Position numbers and translations under genes: made by a program. Positions 7,056 through 16,151 of a stretch of DNA of 47,969 nucleotides are shown here, in pieces. Location: assembly GCA_902803375.1 (NCBI GenBank), contig CADCPN010000023.1, forward strand, positions 1 to 47,969. Direction: 5' to 3'. Under the pieces are notes generated by a model. It had not been told where the DNA came from and did not search any database. It saw nothing but the letters and a program-made list of their open reading frames with translations. Source of the DNA: an uncultured Erysipelotrichaceae bacterium (GTDB lineage: Bacteria > Bacillota_I > Bacilli_A > RFN20 > CAG-826). Positions within the stretch are counted from its first letter, which is position 1. Each line of letters starts with the position of its first letter.

Positions 7056-8846
7056 ATGAAAGACAGACAAAATACGCACAAGTTTCTAGGCGTCTTGGCG
7101 ATGTCATTGGCGCTGCTATCTAGTTGTGGGGGCACCCCGACTGGAAATAACTCCCAAGGCGGGGGCGGAGGCGGCGGAGGAGAGGTCGTCCTCCCTGATT
7201 TCCCAAAGACCCCGGCAGATAAGGATTCATGGGAATACCTAAAGAAAGAGGATGGCTCGGTGGAAGATTGGACCATCGATTGGTATGTTAACGACTCCTC
7301 TTTCTCTTGGAATACCTATGGTTCGGATGCCGTCAGTCGCGTTATCAAAGAAAAGACCGGCGTTGAGATCCATTTCACTTCTCCCGTCACCGACGATGGC
7401 CAAAAGCTAGCTACTTTGATTTCGGGTGATGTATTGCCTGATTTGCTATCCGTCCAGTGCTGGTATCCCCAATGCGCTCAGCTCGCTAGCCAAGGCTACC
7501 TCTATCCGCTAGACCCCCTCATCGACAAATGGGCGCCCTCCTTCAAACCCCGCATTCAGGAGGATATGTGGAAATACTTCCAGCAGGGCGATGGCTACAC
7601 CTATGGCGTCCCCAACTTCGCCTACAGCACAAAATACATCTCCGACTCCGAAAAGCTGCAGCCTAACGGCGGGCTTCTCGTCAGAGAGGATTGGTATAAG
7701 GAAGTCGAAGCCGCCGGCATCGATATGACGACCCCTGATGGCTTCATCGCCGGCTGCGAATACGTCAAAGCCAAGCATTCGGGCTCCATCCCCTTCCAGA
7801 TCGGCCCCTTCACGACTGACGGCAATACTTCGCTAGATTGGCTATCTCAGTATTTCTGCTGTGAGTTCGAAGATGGGTCTGGCAACTATGTGGAAAGAAG
7901 AAGGACCGACAACTATGCCGACATGATGAAGTTCCTTAACGAATGCTACTCCAAGAAACTCATCACCACGGCTAACCTTAGCGATAAGGCTGACCAGATC
8001 CGCACCAAAATTTCTAGAGGCAACGTCTTTGCCTCCATCGTCACGCCGCAGGATTATCAGGTCGCCTTCCAGAATTGCTATTCCCAAGGCATCACCTATA
8101 TTCCGCTAGTTCTTCATAACTACAAAGGCCAGGCCCCGATCCTTCAGGATATCTCTGGCAATGGCTATTTGCTGACCATGGTCTCCAAGAAGTGCTCTAG
8201 GCCAGACAAGGTCATCAAACTGCTTGATTTCCTCTATTCCGAGGAAGGCCAGCGCCTCGTTGCCTTTGGCATCGAAGGCGAGACCTACAACTGGAATGCG
8301 GATAAGACCGGCATCGAATGGACGCCGCGCTATCTCTCTGGAATCCAAAATCCCGGAAGCGCCGATGCCAACTGGGTTGCCTCCTATGGCTTATACAATA
8401 TGACGCTTGTCATGAATCTAGCCTATATCGAGAAGCTAAAACCCACCAACGGCATGAGGGATACCGATCTCTATATTGACAACATCAAACGCCCTCTTAC
8501 CCCTTATTCCTATAACTACAAGCCCATCTTCCTAAAGCACAACACCGACGATCCTAAATACTTCGATATCATGACCAAGAATACCAAGATCGCCCAGAAG
8601 TGGTCGGAGTCTTTGGTCAAGATCATGCAGGCCAGCAACTACAAGTCTGTGCTTGACAGTTCCCTTGCCTACGCCAAACGCCAAGGACTGGATGAGGTTG
8701 TTGCGTTCTATTCGAAATCCTATCAAAACACCAAGTCCGTCCTCGGCGTGGAATGGGGCTGGCCGGCTAATCGCCCTGGCTATACTGAGCCCACTACCGG
8801 CCGCAATGGCGACTTCAGCTATTGGAGGGTTTTGATCCATGAATGA
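7056..8846 (+). CDS. extracellular solute-binding lipoprotein (LplA-like)
   Basis: 596 residues. The signal peptide ends in a lipobox LSSC (Cys24), so the mature protein is lipid-anchored outside the membrane. A linker with eight consecutive Gly follows. The body is a family-1-type solute-binding protein of the large LplA/YtcQ kind (GSDAVSRVIKEKTGVEIHF, LISGDVLPDLLS, SPSGEEG-like LLDFLYSEEGQRLVAFG near 395). It captures the oligosaccharide or glycoside and delivers it to the permeases. A strong AGGAGG site precedes the ATG. The last eight bases overlap the nucleoside hydrolase gene, indicating coupled translation. Confidence 0.9.
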   Translation: MKDRQNTHKFLGVLAMSLALLSSCGGTPTGNNSQGGGGGGGGEVVLPDFPKTPADKDSWEYLKKEDGSVEDWTIDWYVNDSSFSWNTYGSDAVSRVIKEKTGVEIHFTSPVTDDGQKLATLISGDVLPDLLSVQCWYPQCAQLASQGYLYPLDPLIDKWAPSFKPRIQEDMWKYFQQGDGYTYGVPNFAYSTKYISDSEKLQPNGGLLVREDWYKEVEAAGIDMTTPDGFIAGCEYVKAKHSGSIPFQIGPFTTDGNTSLDWLSQYFCCEFEDGSGNYVERRRTDNYADMMKFLNECYSKKLITTANLSDKADQIRTKISRGNVFASIVTPQDYQVAFQNCYSQGITYIPLVLHNYKGQAPILQDISGNGYLLTMVSKKCSRPDKVIKLLDFLYSEEGQRLVAFGIEGETYNWNADKTGIEWTPRYLSGIQNPGSADANWVASYGLYNMTLVMNLAYIEKLKPTNGMRDTDLYIDNIKRPLTPYSYNYKPIFLKHNTDDPKYFDIMTKNTKIAQKWSESLVKIMQASNYKSVLDSSLAYAKRQGLDEVVAFYSKSYQNTKSVLGVEWGWPANRPGYTEPTTGRNGDFSYWRVLIHE

Positions 8847-9765
8847 CATTGGCAAGATCATTCTTGATACCGATATCGGCGACGATATCGATGATGCTTT
8901 CGCCTTGTTGCTACTTTCCGAATCCAATAAGGCGGAAGTCTTGGGCGTCACCACGGTTTTTCGTAACGCCAGCAAACGTGCCAAGATGGCAAGCTATCTT
9001 CTTAGAAAACTCCATAAGGACACTCCGGTCTACCCTGGCATCGATATGCCTCTTAAGGCCAAGATTGAAAATATTGTCCCGCTAGAGATTAGGCAGAAAG
9101 AAAAGGTGGATGAGGATGGCAAATACCATCTCCCCCAATACGCCTCCTATATGGATGAGGCCGCCATTGAGAAGGAGGATGCCGTCAGTTTCATCATTGA
9201 ATCTGTTCATAGGTATCCAGGAGAAGTGACCATCATCCCCATTGGCCCACTTACCAATATCGCGACTGCTTTTAGGAAAGACCCTTCCATCATCCCCCTC
9301 ATCAAAGAGGTCAGGCTAATGGGGGGAGGATTGGGCCTCAACTTCGCCGAATGGAATATGTGGTGCGACCCCGAGGCCGCGAATATCGTCTATAACTCCG
9401 GCGTCAATTTGACGACAGTCGGTCTTAACGTCACCTGCAAGACGCAGTTAGACGAGCCTTATATCAAGATGATGAAGGAGAGCAAGTCAAAGGCTCTTTC
9501 CATCGTCTATGACATGATGATGAAGTGGTTTGAGCATTATCAGTTCGCCGCCCCCGTCATGCACGACCCCCTTACGGTTGCTTCGCTCTTAGATCCAGGC
9601 ATCCTGAAGTTTGAAGATAAACACCTCGACATCATTCTCGATGGTCCCCAATACGGTTACGTCGTCGAGAGAGATTCCAATCCCCATTGGATTCATTACG
9701 CATCCGACGTTGATAAGCAGCGGTTCTTCCAGCTGCTCAAATCTGTGATTTTTGAACACATTTAA
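8839..9765 (+). CDS. nucleoside hydrolase (IUNH family)
   Basis: 308 residues, standard for inosine-uridine nucleoside hydrolases. The N-terminus LDTDIGDDIDDAFAL (residues 9-23) is the calcium-binding Asp cluster, in the DTDxGxDxDDA variant rather than the DTDPGIDDA of Rih enzymes. TIIPIGPLTNIATAF and the late HDPLTVASLLDP are further family motifs. The enzyme would split the N-glycosidic bond of ribonucleosides to base plus ribose in the cytosol. It overlaps the binding-protein gene and shares the operon with a ribokinase-type kinase (16152-17741), a pairing that makes chemical sense. GGAGG at 8823-8827 is a plausible ribosome binding site. Confidence 0.9.
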   Translation: MNDIGKIILDTDIGDDIDDAFALLLLSESNKAEVLGVTTVFRNASKRAKMASYLLRKLHKDTPVYPGIDMPLKAKIENIVPLEIRQKEKVDEDGKYHLPQYASYMDEAAIEKEDAVSFIIESVHRYPGEVTIIPIGPLTNIATAFRKDPSIIPLIKEVRLMGGGLGLNFAEWNMWCDPEAANIVYNSGVNLTTVGLNVTCKTQLDEPYIKMMKESKSKALSIVYDMMMKWFEHYQFAAPVMHDPLTVASLLDPGILKFEDKHLDIILDGPQYGYVVERDSNPHWIHYASDVDKQRFFQLLKSVIFEHI

Positions 9766-9788
9766 AATCAAAGCAAAGGAGGTTAAAA

Positions 9789-12458
9789 ATGAAGAAATTT
9801 GCTAAGGCTGGCATTCTTGTCCTAGCCGCGACCGCCATGGTCGCTGCCGTTGGCACGCTAGTTGAAAAAGATTTTAGTGTTTCCGATCCCCTCACCCTTC
9901 GCGCGGAGGACTTCGTTCCCACCGGCGATATCGAGCGTGGCGCCAGATGGACGCTGACGCCCGCCGCCGATGCCGGCAGCAATGTCTATGCGACTATGAG
10001 AGTCCAGCTTCCTGCGGGGAAGCAGGATCTTTCTGGTAAAGGCGTCTATGTCCGCGTCAAAAACAACACGGCCATCGATACCCCGTTCCTCTTCTCGATG
10101 AATGGCACCAATGGCCACAGGGTCTCCGCTAGCAAGAACACCGCTAACTACACCCTCTTCGACGCCAATGGCGCCAACCCCACCTCCCGCACTTCCGGAA
10201 GAGACTGGGATTCCTATATCGTCTTGCCGGCGAACTTCGATGGCTTCGTCTACATGGAATATGGCAGCGAGCTAATCTCTGACGACACGGGCAAGTGGCC
10301 GGGAAATGCAGGCACCGAGATGACTTACAATTCGGTCTTCGCCCTCTATTTCACCGCGACGAACTACTATGAAGGCTTCATCGACCTCTCGATTGGCGAT
10401 GTCTTCTCCGATGAGCACGCGGCCCTTGATGTCTCCACCCTAAGCGATGAGGCCTTTGGCAGCATCTTCGTCAAAGACCAGAATGCCGATAAGGTCAACA
10501 TCGCCCGCCTAGAGAAGACGCTGACCGATTTCCAGCCCGAAGGCGATCTTAAGGGTGGTGCCGATCTTAGTGTCACCCATACCGATGATGACCTCGGCGC
10601 CTATTTCCGCTTCCAGCTCCCAGCTACGAAGCAAGATATCACTGGTGGCGTCTACATGAGGGTGAAGAACAACACCGGCAAGATCACCCCTGTCCAGTTC
10701 TATGTTAACTGCACCAACAACCATCGCTTGATGCTCCCGACCAACGCCGACATCTATACCCTTGATGCCAATGGCGAGAACAAGACCGCTCTTAAGACTA
10801 GGGAATTTGGCTCCTATTTAATGATTCCAGCCAATTTCGATGGCTTCCTTTATATCCCGAACGAAGTCTTGGTCACCGATACTTCCTGGGCGGGCAGCGC
10901 TGGCACAAGCGCAACGCTAAACTCAATCTTCGCTTTCTACTTTGGCATCTCAACCAAGTATGACTCCTATGCGAACTTCTCCATCGGCGACATCATGACC
11001 CCGACTACCGTCCTCTATGATGGCTCGGAGGTCGCTGCCGATGATTTTGCCGCTAACTTCCCGGCTGACTATAACGGTCAGTATTGGACTATCAAGCAGC
11101 ATGAAGGCGGATTCGTCCCCGCCGCACCCGAGTTCGATTACGGCACCGTCAACTTCGGCGATGCCGATGTCGAAGGCGGCGGACATCTAACCTTCACCCG
11201 CGGCGAACATGATTCCGATTTCGCGGGCATGGACATCAAATTGTCTTCCCATGACGCCTCTAGAGGCGACGCGCTAGCCATCACCTTGAAGAACGTCTCC
11301 GGTGATTTCCCAATGCTACTCACCGCCGTCACCACCAGCGGAGAAACCGTCTCCTTAGGCGGCGCAAGCGCCGGCAAGGTTAAATTCGTTTCCAATAGCG
11401 GCGAAGTCACAAACGGCATCTGGGGCGGCAATCCTGTCTCCATCAAGACTCCGACCCCGTTTGAAGGAGAGATGGTCATTCCGTATGATACCTTCGTTGG
11501 AGATGCTGGCTTTAGCTTTGAAAAGCTAGACCACATCAACATCAATATCGCGACCTTCTATGACTCTGGCTTCAATAACATCTTCGGCGATGTAGGCTAC
11601 ATCACCCACGAGGATGGTAGCTACCACAAACTTCTTGACACTTCGTCCTTGACCGAAGCGGCCTTCAAAGACGCATTCAAGACCACCGGCGTCGAAGGTC
11701 TCGCCCACCTTTCCCGCTATCGCACGCCAAAGGCTTCCAGCTGGATTGGCGACGTCAAGATCATCGACTCCCTCAACTATGAAGATGATGAGGTATTGAA
11801 GCAGAACGTCACCTATGACATTGGCGATAACGCCTGTTCTTATCAAAAAAGCGGCGATGGCATGAAAGTCCATATCGGACCCTATGAGCCGGAAGGACAC
11901 GTCTATGGACCTTACATGTGCCTAGGCATGTTCGATAAAGGCGCCACCACCGATAGAAAGGTCGCTTACCGCGAAGTTGAAGGGGAGAAAGAGTACGCCC
12001 GTGGCATCACGATGTACCTGAAGAATCTCTCTAGACGTGAGATCGGCATCAACCTCCAGTTCGATGAAAACGGCACGACCGCCAAAGGCACCTCCTCGGA
12101 AAGATGGATCGTGAAATCCTACCCGGCCAACTACTATGCCTATGACGTTGTCAAAGATGCAAACTATACCCTCTATGCCAAATCCGATCAGATTCAGATT
12201 CCTGTTGGCTTTGAGGGCTATGTCCGCATCCCATTCGAATCCTATAGCGTTCCGGATTGGTGCCATGGCGATGGCTTCCCAGGAACCGACGATGAGCTTA
12301 ACCTCGATAAGTTCACCGGCAACTTCTTCCTCACCTCGGATAACACCAGGTATGAGGACATGGAGTTCTTCATCAAGAACGTCGGCCTTTACTTCGGCAA
12401 GACCTCTAGCGGCTTCTTAGACGATAGCCACACCATCAAGGCCAACATGGGCCTATAA
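9789..12458 (+). CDS. large secreted protein with four repeated beta-sandwich-like domains
   Basis: 889 residues with a signal peptide (KKFAKAGILVLAATAMVAAVG, no lipobox) and no C-terminal membrane anchor or LPXTG motif, so it is probably released or held non-covalently. At least four related modules can be seen (about 40-215, 245-410, 455-650 and 690-880). They share patterns such as GVYVRVKNNT / GVYMRVKNNT, PANFDGF(V/L)Y and FSIGD, and each closes with a line like LSIGDVFSDE. The modules look like carbohydrate-binding jelly-roll domains, but I cannot name the family. No catalytic motif is apparent. AAAGGAGG lies six bases before the ATG. Its place between transporter and propeller lipoprotein genes suggests polymer binding. 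Confidence 0.75.
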   Translation: MKKFAKAGILVLAATAMVAAVGTLVEKDFSVSDPLTLRAEDFVPTGDIERGARWTLTPAADAGSNVYATMRVQLPAGKQDLSGKGVYVRVKNNTAIDTPFLFSMNGTNGHRVSASKNTANYTLFDANGANPTSRTSGRDWDSYIVLPANFDGFVYMEYGSELISDDTGKWPGNAGTEMTYNSVFALYFTATNYYEGFIDLSIGDVFSDEHAALDVSTLSDEAFGSIFVKDQNADKVNIARLEKTLTDFQPEGDLKGGADLSVTHTDDDLGAYFRFQLPATKQDITGGVYMRVKNNTGKITPVQFYVNCTNNHRLMLPTNADIYTLDANGENKTALKTREFGSYLMIPANFDGFLYIPNEVLVTDTSWAGSAGTSATLNSIFAFYFGISTKYDSYANFSIGDIMTPTTVLYDGSEVAADDFAANFPADYNGQYWTIKQHEGGFVPAAPEFDYGTVNFGDADVEGGGHLTFTRGEHDSDFAGMDIKLSSHDASRGDALAITLKNVSGDFPMLLTAVTTSGETVSLGGASAGKVKFVSNSGEVTNGIWGGNPVSIKTPTPFEGEMVIPYDTFVGDAGFSFEKLDHININIATFYDSGFNNIFGDVGYITHEDGSYHKLLDTSSLTEAAFKDAFKTTGVEGLAHLSRYRTPKASSWIGDVKIIDSLNYEDDEVLKQNVTYDIGDNACSYQKSGDGMKVHIGPYEPEGHVYGPYMCLGMFDKGATTDRKVAYREVEGEKEYARGITMYLKNLSRREIGINLQFDENGTTAKGTSSERWIVKSYPANYYAYDVVKDANYTLYAKSDQIQIPVGFEGYVRIPFESYSVPDWCHGDGFPGTDDELNLDKFTGNFFLTSDNTRYEDMEFFIKNVGLYFGKTSSGFLDDSHTIKANMGL

Positions 12459-12473
12459 AGGAGGATGAAAACA

Positions 12474-13694
12474 ATGAAAAAACAGTTTAGATTCCTTACC
12501 GTTCTTGCTTCCGCGATGCTTCTTGCTTCTTGCGGCGGCAACAATAACCCAGCCGTCTCCTCTAGCGAAAAGCCGGCCGACACCTCGAGTGCTGTCTCTA
12601 GCAAAGACGAAGGCAGCAGCGAAGCGAAAACCTCTGCCGATGATAGTCAACCCGTCGAAGAGAAGTACAACGTTGCCCACGGCACCGGCGCCCTCTTCGC
12701 TGAGAAGGAAGGCTTCTACGCCAGAGAAGCCAGCGTCTTCGAAGAAGGCGGCAAGCGCTACGTCATCTATTCCACCAACGAAACCAAAGGAGTCGATAAA
12801 GTCTCCTTTGCCCTTCGCGAAGGCAATAAAGGCGCCGATGGCAAATGGACCTATGGCGAGAAGAAGACCATCCTCTCCGCGTCCGATACGGGCTGGGATA
12901 AAACCATCGCGGCCCCAAGCGTCGTAAAGGGTAACTTCGTCAAAGGCGAAGACACCTACCATTACCTTATGGCCTATCAGGGCAATGGCTCTAACGGCAA
13001 TGTCGCCAATTCCATTGGCTTCGCCGTTGCCAAGACTCTCGATGGGGACTGGGTGAAGCTAGAGGAATCCTGCAACTTCACCTATGACGCCGACACCTAT
13101 GGCGAACAGAACTATGGTTACGGCTCCCCGGAACTTCTCAATTTGGGAAGCGATGGCAAGCTTGTCATGTTCTATTCCTGGGGCGAGACCAACCTCTCTT
13201 CCACTAGAGCCGTCACCCTTAATTTCGCCGATCTAAATAACCCTGTGAAGGAAAAAGGCTTCCGCGACGTCACCGTCAAAGGCCTTGTCGACAAAGGCGA
13301 GTTCACGATCTTTGCCAATGCCGGCTTTGCCCTGGATACCACCGATCCTAACGATTCGCATATCTTAGTCACTCGCGACGTCTTCCCGCTAAGCTCCATC
13401 GCCCCGGGACACTCTTCCTCCGTTGAAATCGCCGTTGCCGATATTAGCATCGTCGATGACATCACGGAGTCCTGGTCCCATATGGGTGAGATCACGGGCT
13501 TCGACACCGTCGGAGAAACCGATGAGACTTCGTTAGGCTGGGATCAGATCTTCGCCTCCACCTTCGTCACCGATGAATATGGCCATGTGAGCAACTCCGA
13601 GCATCCGGAAGTCATCTATTCCGCCTGCGATGGCCAGGGCAGCTATGAGAGCGATTATCGGTTCTCGGGCTTCCTCTGCTCCAAGACGATGTAA
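12474..13694 (+). CDS. beta-propeller (GH43/GH32-like fold) lipoprotein 1
   Basis: 406 residues from ATG 12474. An in-frame ATG at 12465 touches the AGGAGG (12459-12464), leaving no spacing, while 12474 sits nine bases away, so it is preferred. The signal peptide ends in lipobox LASC (Cys20), followed by a Ser-rich linker of about 45 residues. The body has the periodic strands of a five-bladed propeller (EASVFEEGGKRYVIYST; APSVVKGNF then YHYLMAYQG; GSPELLNLGSDGKLVMFYS), as in glycoside hydrolase families 43/32/62. It is a divergent paralogue of the next two proteins. Either a surface glycosidase or a glycan-binding protein is possible; catalytic residues could not be assigned. Confidence 0.7.
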   Translation: MKKQFRFLTVLASAMLLASCGGNNNPAVSSSEKPADTSSAVSSKDEGSSEAKTSADDSQPVEEKYNVAHGTGALFAEKEGFYAREASVFEEGGKRYVIYSTNETKGVDKVSFALREGNKGADGKWTYGEKKTILSASDTGWDKTIAAPSVVKGNFVKGEDTYHYLMAYQGNGSNGNVANSIGFAVAKTLDGDWVKLEESCNFTYDADTYGEQNYGYGSPELLNLGSDGKLVMFYSWGETNLSSTRAVTLNFADLNNPVKEKGFRDVTVKGLVDKGEFTIFANAGFALDTTDPNDSHILVTRDVFPLSSIAPGHSSSVEIAVADISIVDDITESWSHMGEITGFDTVGETDETSLGWDQIFASTFVTDEYGHVSNSEHPEVIYSACDGQGSYESDYRFSGFLCSKTM

Positions 13695-13706
13695 AACGAA
13701 AGCGAT

Positions 13707-14945
13707 ATGAATAAACAAGGTTTGCTATTCTTCGCGTTGCTCCCGACGCTGCTAGCAAGCTGTACCCAAGCTACTCCGTCTGGCTCCTCCTCGACTATGA
13801 GTGAGGGGCCAGACGCCTCATCCGCCCCTTCTTCGTACGATGCTGTGGAAAGCTCTGCCGCAGAATCCTCTAGCGAAGTTAAAGACGAGCCCTTCACCCC
13901 TGAAGTGGGCGAAGTGCGGAAGTGGTTCGACTATGGTACGGCAGGAGAGACGCGCGTCTATAACTATTGCCCAACCTCTTTTGTGGAGAACGGGGTGAAG
14001 CATGTCTTTTACTGCACCAACAAAATCGAGGGCAACGTCACCGACTATGTCGGCTACCGATGCGGCAGCCTGATAGACGGCAAGATGACTTTTTCCTCGC
14101 AGGATCAGCTCCAATATGTCCTTGGCCCGACTGCAGAGTCCTGGGATGCCAGGCATACTTGCGATCCAAGCGTTATTAAAGGCGAATTCAAGATGGGCGG
14201 GGAGACCTACCCTTACCTTATGGCCTATTTGGGCTGCATAACTTCCGATAACTCCAAAAACGAGGTTGGCCTCGCCGTGGCGAAAGCGCCATTAGGCCCA
14301 TGGGTGAAATGCGATAGCGTTAACCCCATCGTTCCTTATGACAAAAACCTTGCGGCTTGGGGAACCGGGCAGCCGAGCTTAGTCAGCGTCGACCATAAGG
14401 GAAGAGTCGTGCTTTTCTATACGGTCGGCAACAAGACGGCTACCTATCAGGAGGTCAGGGAGTATGACCTTTCTAGTCTAGATAGCCCCGCTCTAATCCG
14501 CAGCAAAAAGGTAAGCGAGTTCGGCATCAAGGGTTCCTATACCACGATTGCCAACGCCGATTTTGCCTATGATGAGGTCAACAAGAAGATCTTGATGGTC
14601 AAAGGCAGGCAGCCTTTTGGCGGCGATCAGCAGAGCCCTAGCTTCATCGCCGATACCCTTGATGTCTATTACATGGACGACTCCGAATCCGAGAACAAGT
14701 TCGACGAGGTCTTCCGCGGAAACAACGCGAAGGACTGGAAACTAATGGGCAGCATCGATAAGTCCCTTACCGGATTTGACAGGAACCATAACGCTGGGCT
14801 CGTGACCGATGAATACGGTGGACTGGTGGAAGGCGACCGCATCGAGGTGGCCTTCACGCGCAGCGACCTATCCCCCAACATCTGGGGATATCTCTCTACC
14901 TACCGCCTCTATTCGACTTCCATTGGCTTAACCTATAAAAAATAA
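13707..14945 (+). CDS. beta-propeller (GH43/GH32-like fold) lipoprotein 2
   Basis: 412 residues; signal peptide with lipobox LASC (Cys19), Ser/Ala/Glu-rich linker to about residue 70, then a propeller-like body: NYCPTSFVENGVKHVFYCT, CDPSVIKGEF, YPYLMAYLGC, GTGQPSLVSVDHKGRVVLFY, and a closing blade VTDEYGGLVEGDRIEVAFTR. It is clearly homologous over its whole length to the next protein, with long identical stretches, which points to a recent tandem duplication. No ribosome binding site is obvious, and the gene begins 12 bases after the preceding stop. A surface enzyme or binder of a furanose-containing glycan would suit this operon (inference). Confidence 0.72.
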   Translation: MNKQGLLFFALLPTLLASCTQATPSGSSSTMSEGPDASSAPSSYDAVESSAAESSSEVKDEPFTPEVGEVRKWFDYGTAGETRVYNYCPTSFVENGVKHVFYCTNKIEGNVTDYVGYRCGSLIDGKMTFSSQDQLQYVLGPTAESWDARHTCDPSVIKGEFKMGGETYPYLMAYLGCITSDNSKNEVGLAVAKAPLGPWVKCDSVNPIVPYDKNLAAWGTGQPSLVSVDHKGRVVLFYTVGNKTATYQEVREYDLSSLDSPALIRSKKVSEFGIKGSYTTIANADFAYDEVNKKILMVKGRQPFGGDQQSPSFIADTLDVYYMDDSESENKFDEVFRGNNAKDWKLMGSIDKSLTGFDRNHNAGLVTDEYGGLVEGDRIEVAFTRSDLSPNIWGYLSTYRLYSTSIGLTYKK

Positions 14946-14956
14946 GGAGGATATGC

Positions 14957-16144
14957 ATGAAGAAACATTGCTTGGCATTAACCGCGTTATTGCTTCTTTC
15001 CCTTTCTTCCTGCGGCTCTTCCCTAGGGGCGTCTTCTACTAGCAATGGCCAAGAGCCCCTTTCGTCCACGGAGGTACTGCAGCCTATGAAATTCACGCCT
15101 GAAGTCGGGGAGATTCGCAAATGGTTTGACCATGGCAAGATCGGAGAGGACCGCTATTACAATTACTGCCCTTCCGTCTTTGTAGAAGATAACATCAAAC
15201 ACATTTATTACTGCTCCAACAAGATGTTCGGCAATGTCACCGATTACGTCGCCTATCGCGAAGGAAAACTCCAAAACGATCAGATGACCTATACCGATAC
15301 CAAAGACATCGTATGGGCGTTATCCCCAACTCCTGATACTTGGGATGCAAGGCATGTCTGCGATCCTAGCGTCATCAAAGGCGAATTCTCCTATGGCGGG
15401 CAGCAGTACTCATATCTAATGGCCTACCTAGGCTGCCTCACCTCGGATAACTCTAGGAATGAGACTGGCCTTGCCGTAGCGCAGTCGCCTGAAGGGCCTT
15501 GGGTCAAATGCGATTCCATTAACCCCATTGTTCCTTATACCAGAGGCAAAGCTACTTGGGGCACGGGGCAGCCGGCGCTAGTAAGCGTCGACCATAAAGG
15601 CCGCGTCTTATTGCTAAACTCCTATACCAATTCCGATGAACGTGGCGAGCAGGCTTGGGAATATGATTTCTCTAACCTGGAGAAGCCGCGCCTAATCAGA
15701 AGCAAGCACCTGATGAACCTCAATGGTCTTCCGCGCTATGGTCGCGGCTTAAATAACTGCGACGTCGCCTATGACGAAGTCCATAAGAAGATCATCCTCG
15801 CTAGAGGCACCAAGTTCGGCGATGATAGGTCGCCCAATTACATCGCTAGCCAAGTCGATGTCTACTACCTGGACGATTCGGGAAACGAAAATCGATTTGA
15901 CGAAATCTTCAAAGAGTCCAACAATGCTAGAGATTGGGTTTTGATGGGGAGCATCGGCGAAGAACAAACCGGCTTCCCACGTAACCACAACACCGGCCTT
16001 GTTACCGATCCTTATGGAGAACTGGTGGAAAGCGACCGCATTGAGGTCGCCTTCACTCGAAGCGATTTATCCCCGGCCGATTGGGGCTATTGGTCCACCT
16101 ATCGCATCTATAGCACCGCCGTCCCTTTAACCTATCTAAACTAA
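14957..16144 (+). CDS. beta-propeller (GH43/GH32-like fold) lipoprotein 3
   Basis: 395 residues; signal peptide ends LSSC (Cys19), short Ser/Thr linker, then the same propeller body as the preceding gene (FTPEVGEIRKWFDHG; CDPSVIKGEF; MAYLGCLTSDNS; VKCDSINPIVPY; TRSDLSPADWGYWSTYRIYS). Conserved acidic residues in DPSVIKGEF and DRIEVAFTR are candidates for an active site, but I cannot prove hydrolase activity. A strong AGGAGG lies just before the ATG. Three propeller lipoproteins in a row suggest either different linkage specificities or a multi-protein capture surface. Confidence 0.72.
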   Translation: MKKHCLALTALLLLSLSSCGSSLGASSTSNGQEPLSSTEVLQPMKFTPEVGEIRKWFDHGKIGEDRYYNYCPSVFVEDNIKHIYYCSNKMFGNVTDYVAYREGKLQNDQMTYTDTKDIVWALSPTPDTWDARHVCDPSVIKGEFSYGGQQYSYLMAYLGCLTSDNSRNETGLAVAQSPEGPWVKCDSINPIVPYTRGKATWGTGQPALVSVDHKGRVLLLNSYTNSDERGEQAWEYDFSNLEKPRLIRSKHLMNLNGLPRYGRGLNNCDVAYDEVHKKIILARGTKFGDDRSPNYIASQVDVYYLDDSGNENRFDEIFKESNNARDWVLMGSIGEEQTGFPRNHNTGLVTDPYGELVESDRIEVAFTRSDLSPADWGYWSTYRIYSTAVPLTYLN

Positions 16145-16151
16145 AAGTCCT

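Noticed and set aside
7171-7194. Eight consecutive Gly codons in the binding lipoprotein as a possible frameshift or slippage site
   Set aside because: A flexible Gly linker after a lipobox is common, and the frame continues into a normal solute-binding domain.
8532-8984. 150-residue minus-strand open frame spanning two genes
   Set aside because: It covers the end of the binding lipoprotein and the start of the nucleoside hydrolase in antisense, with no start signal.
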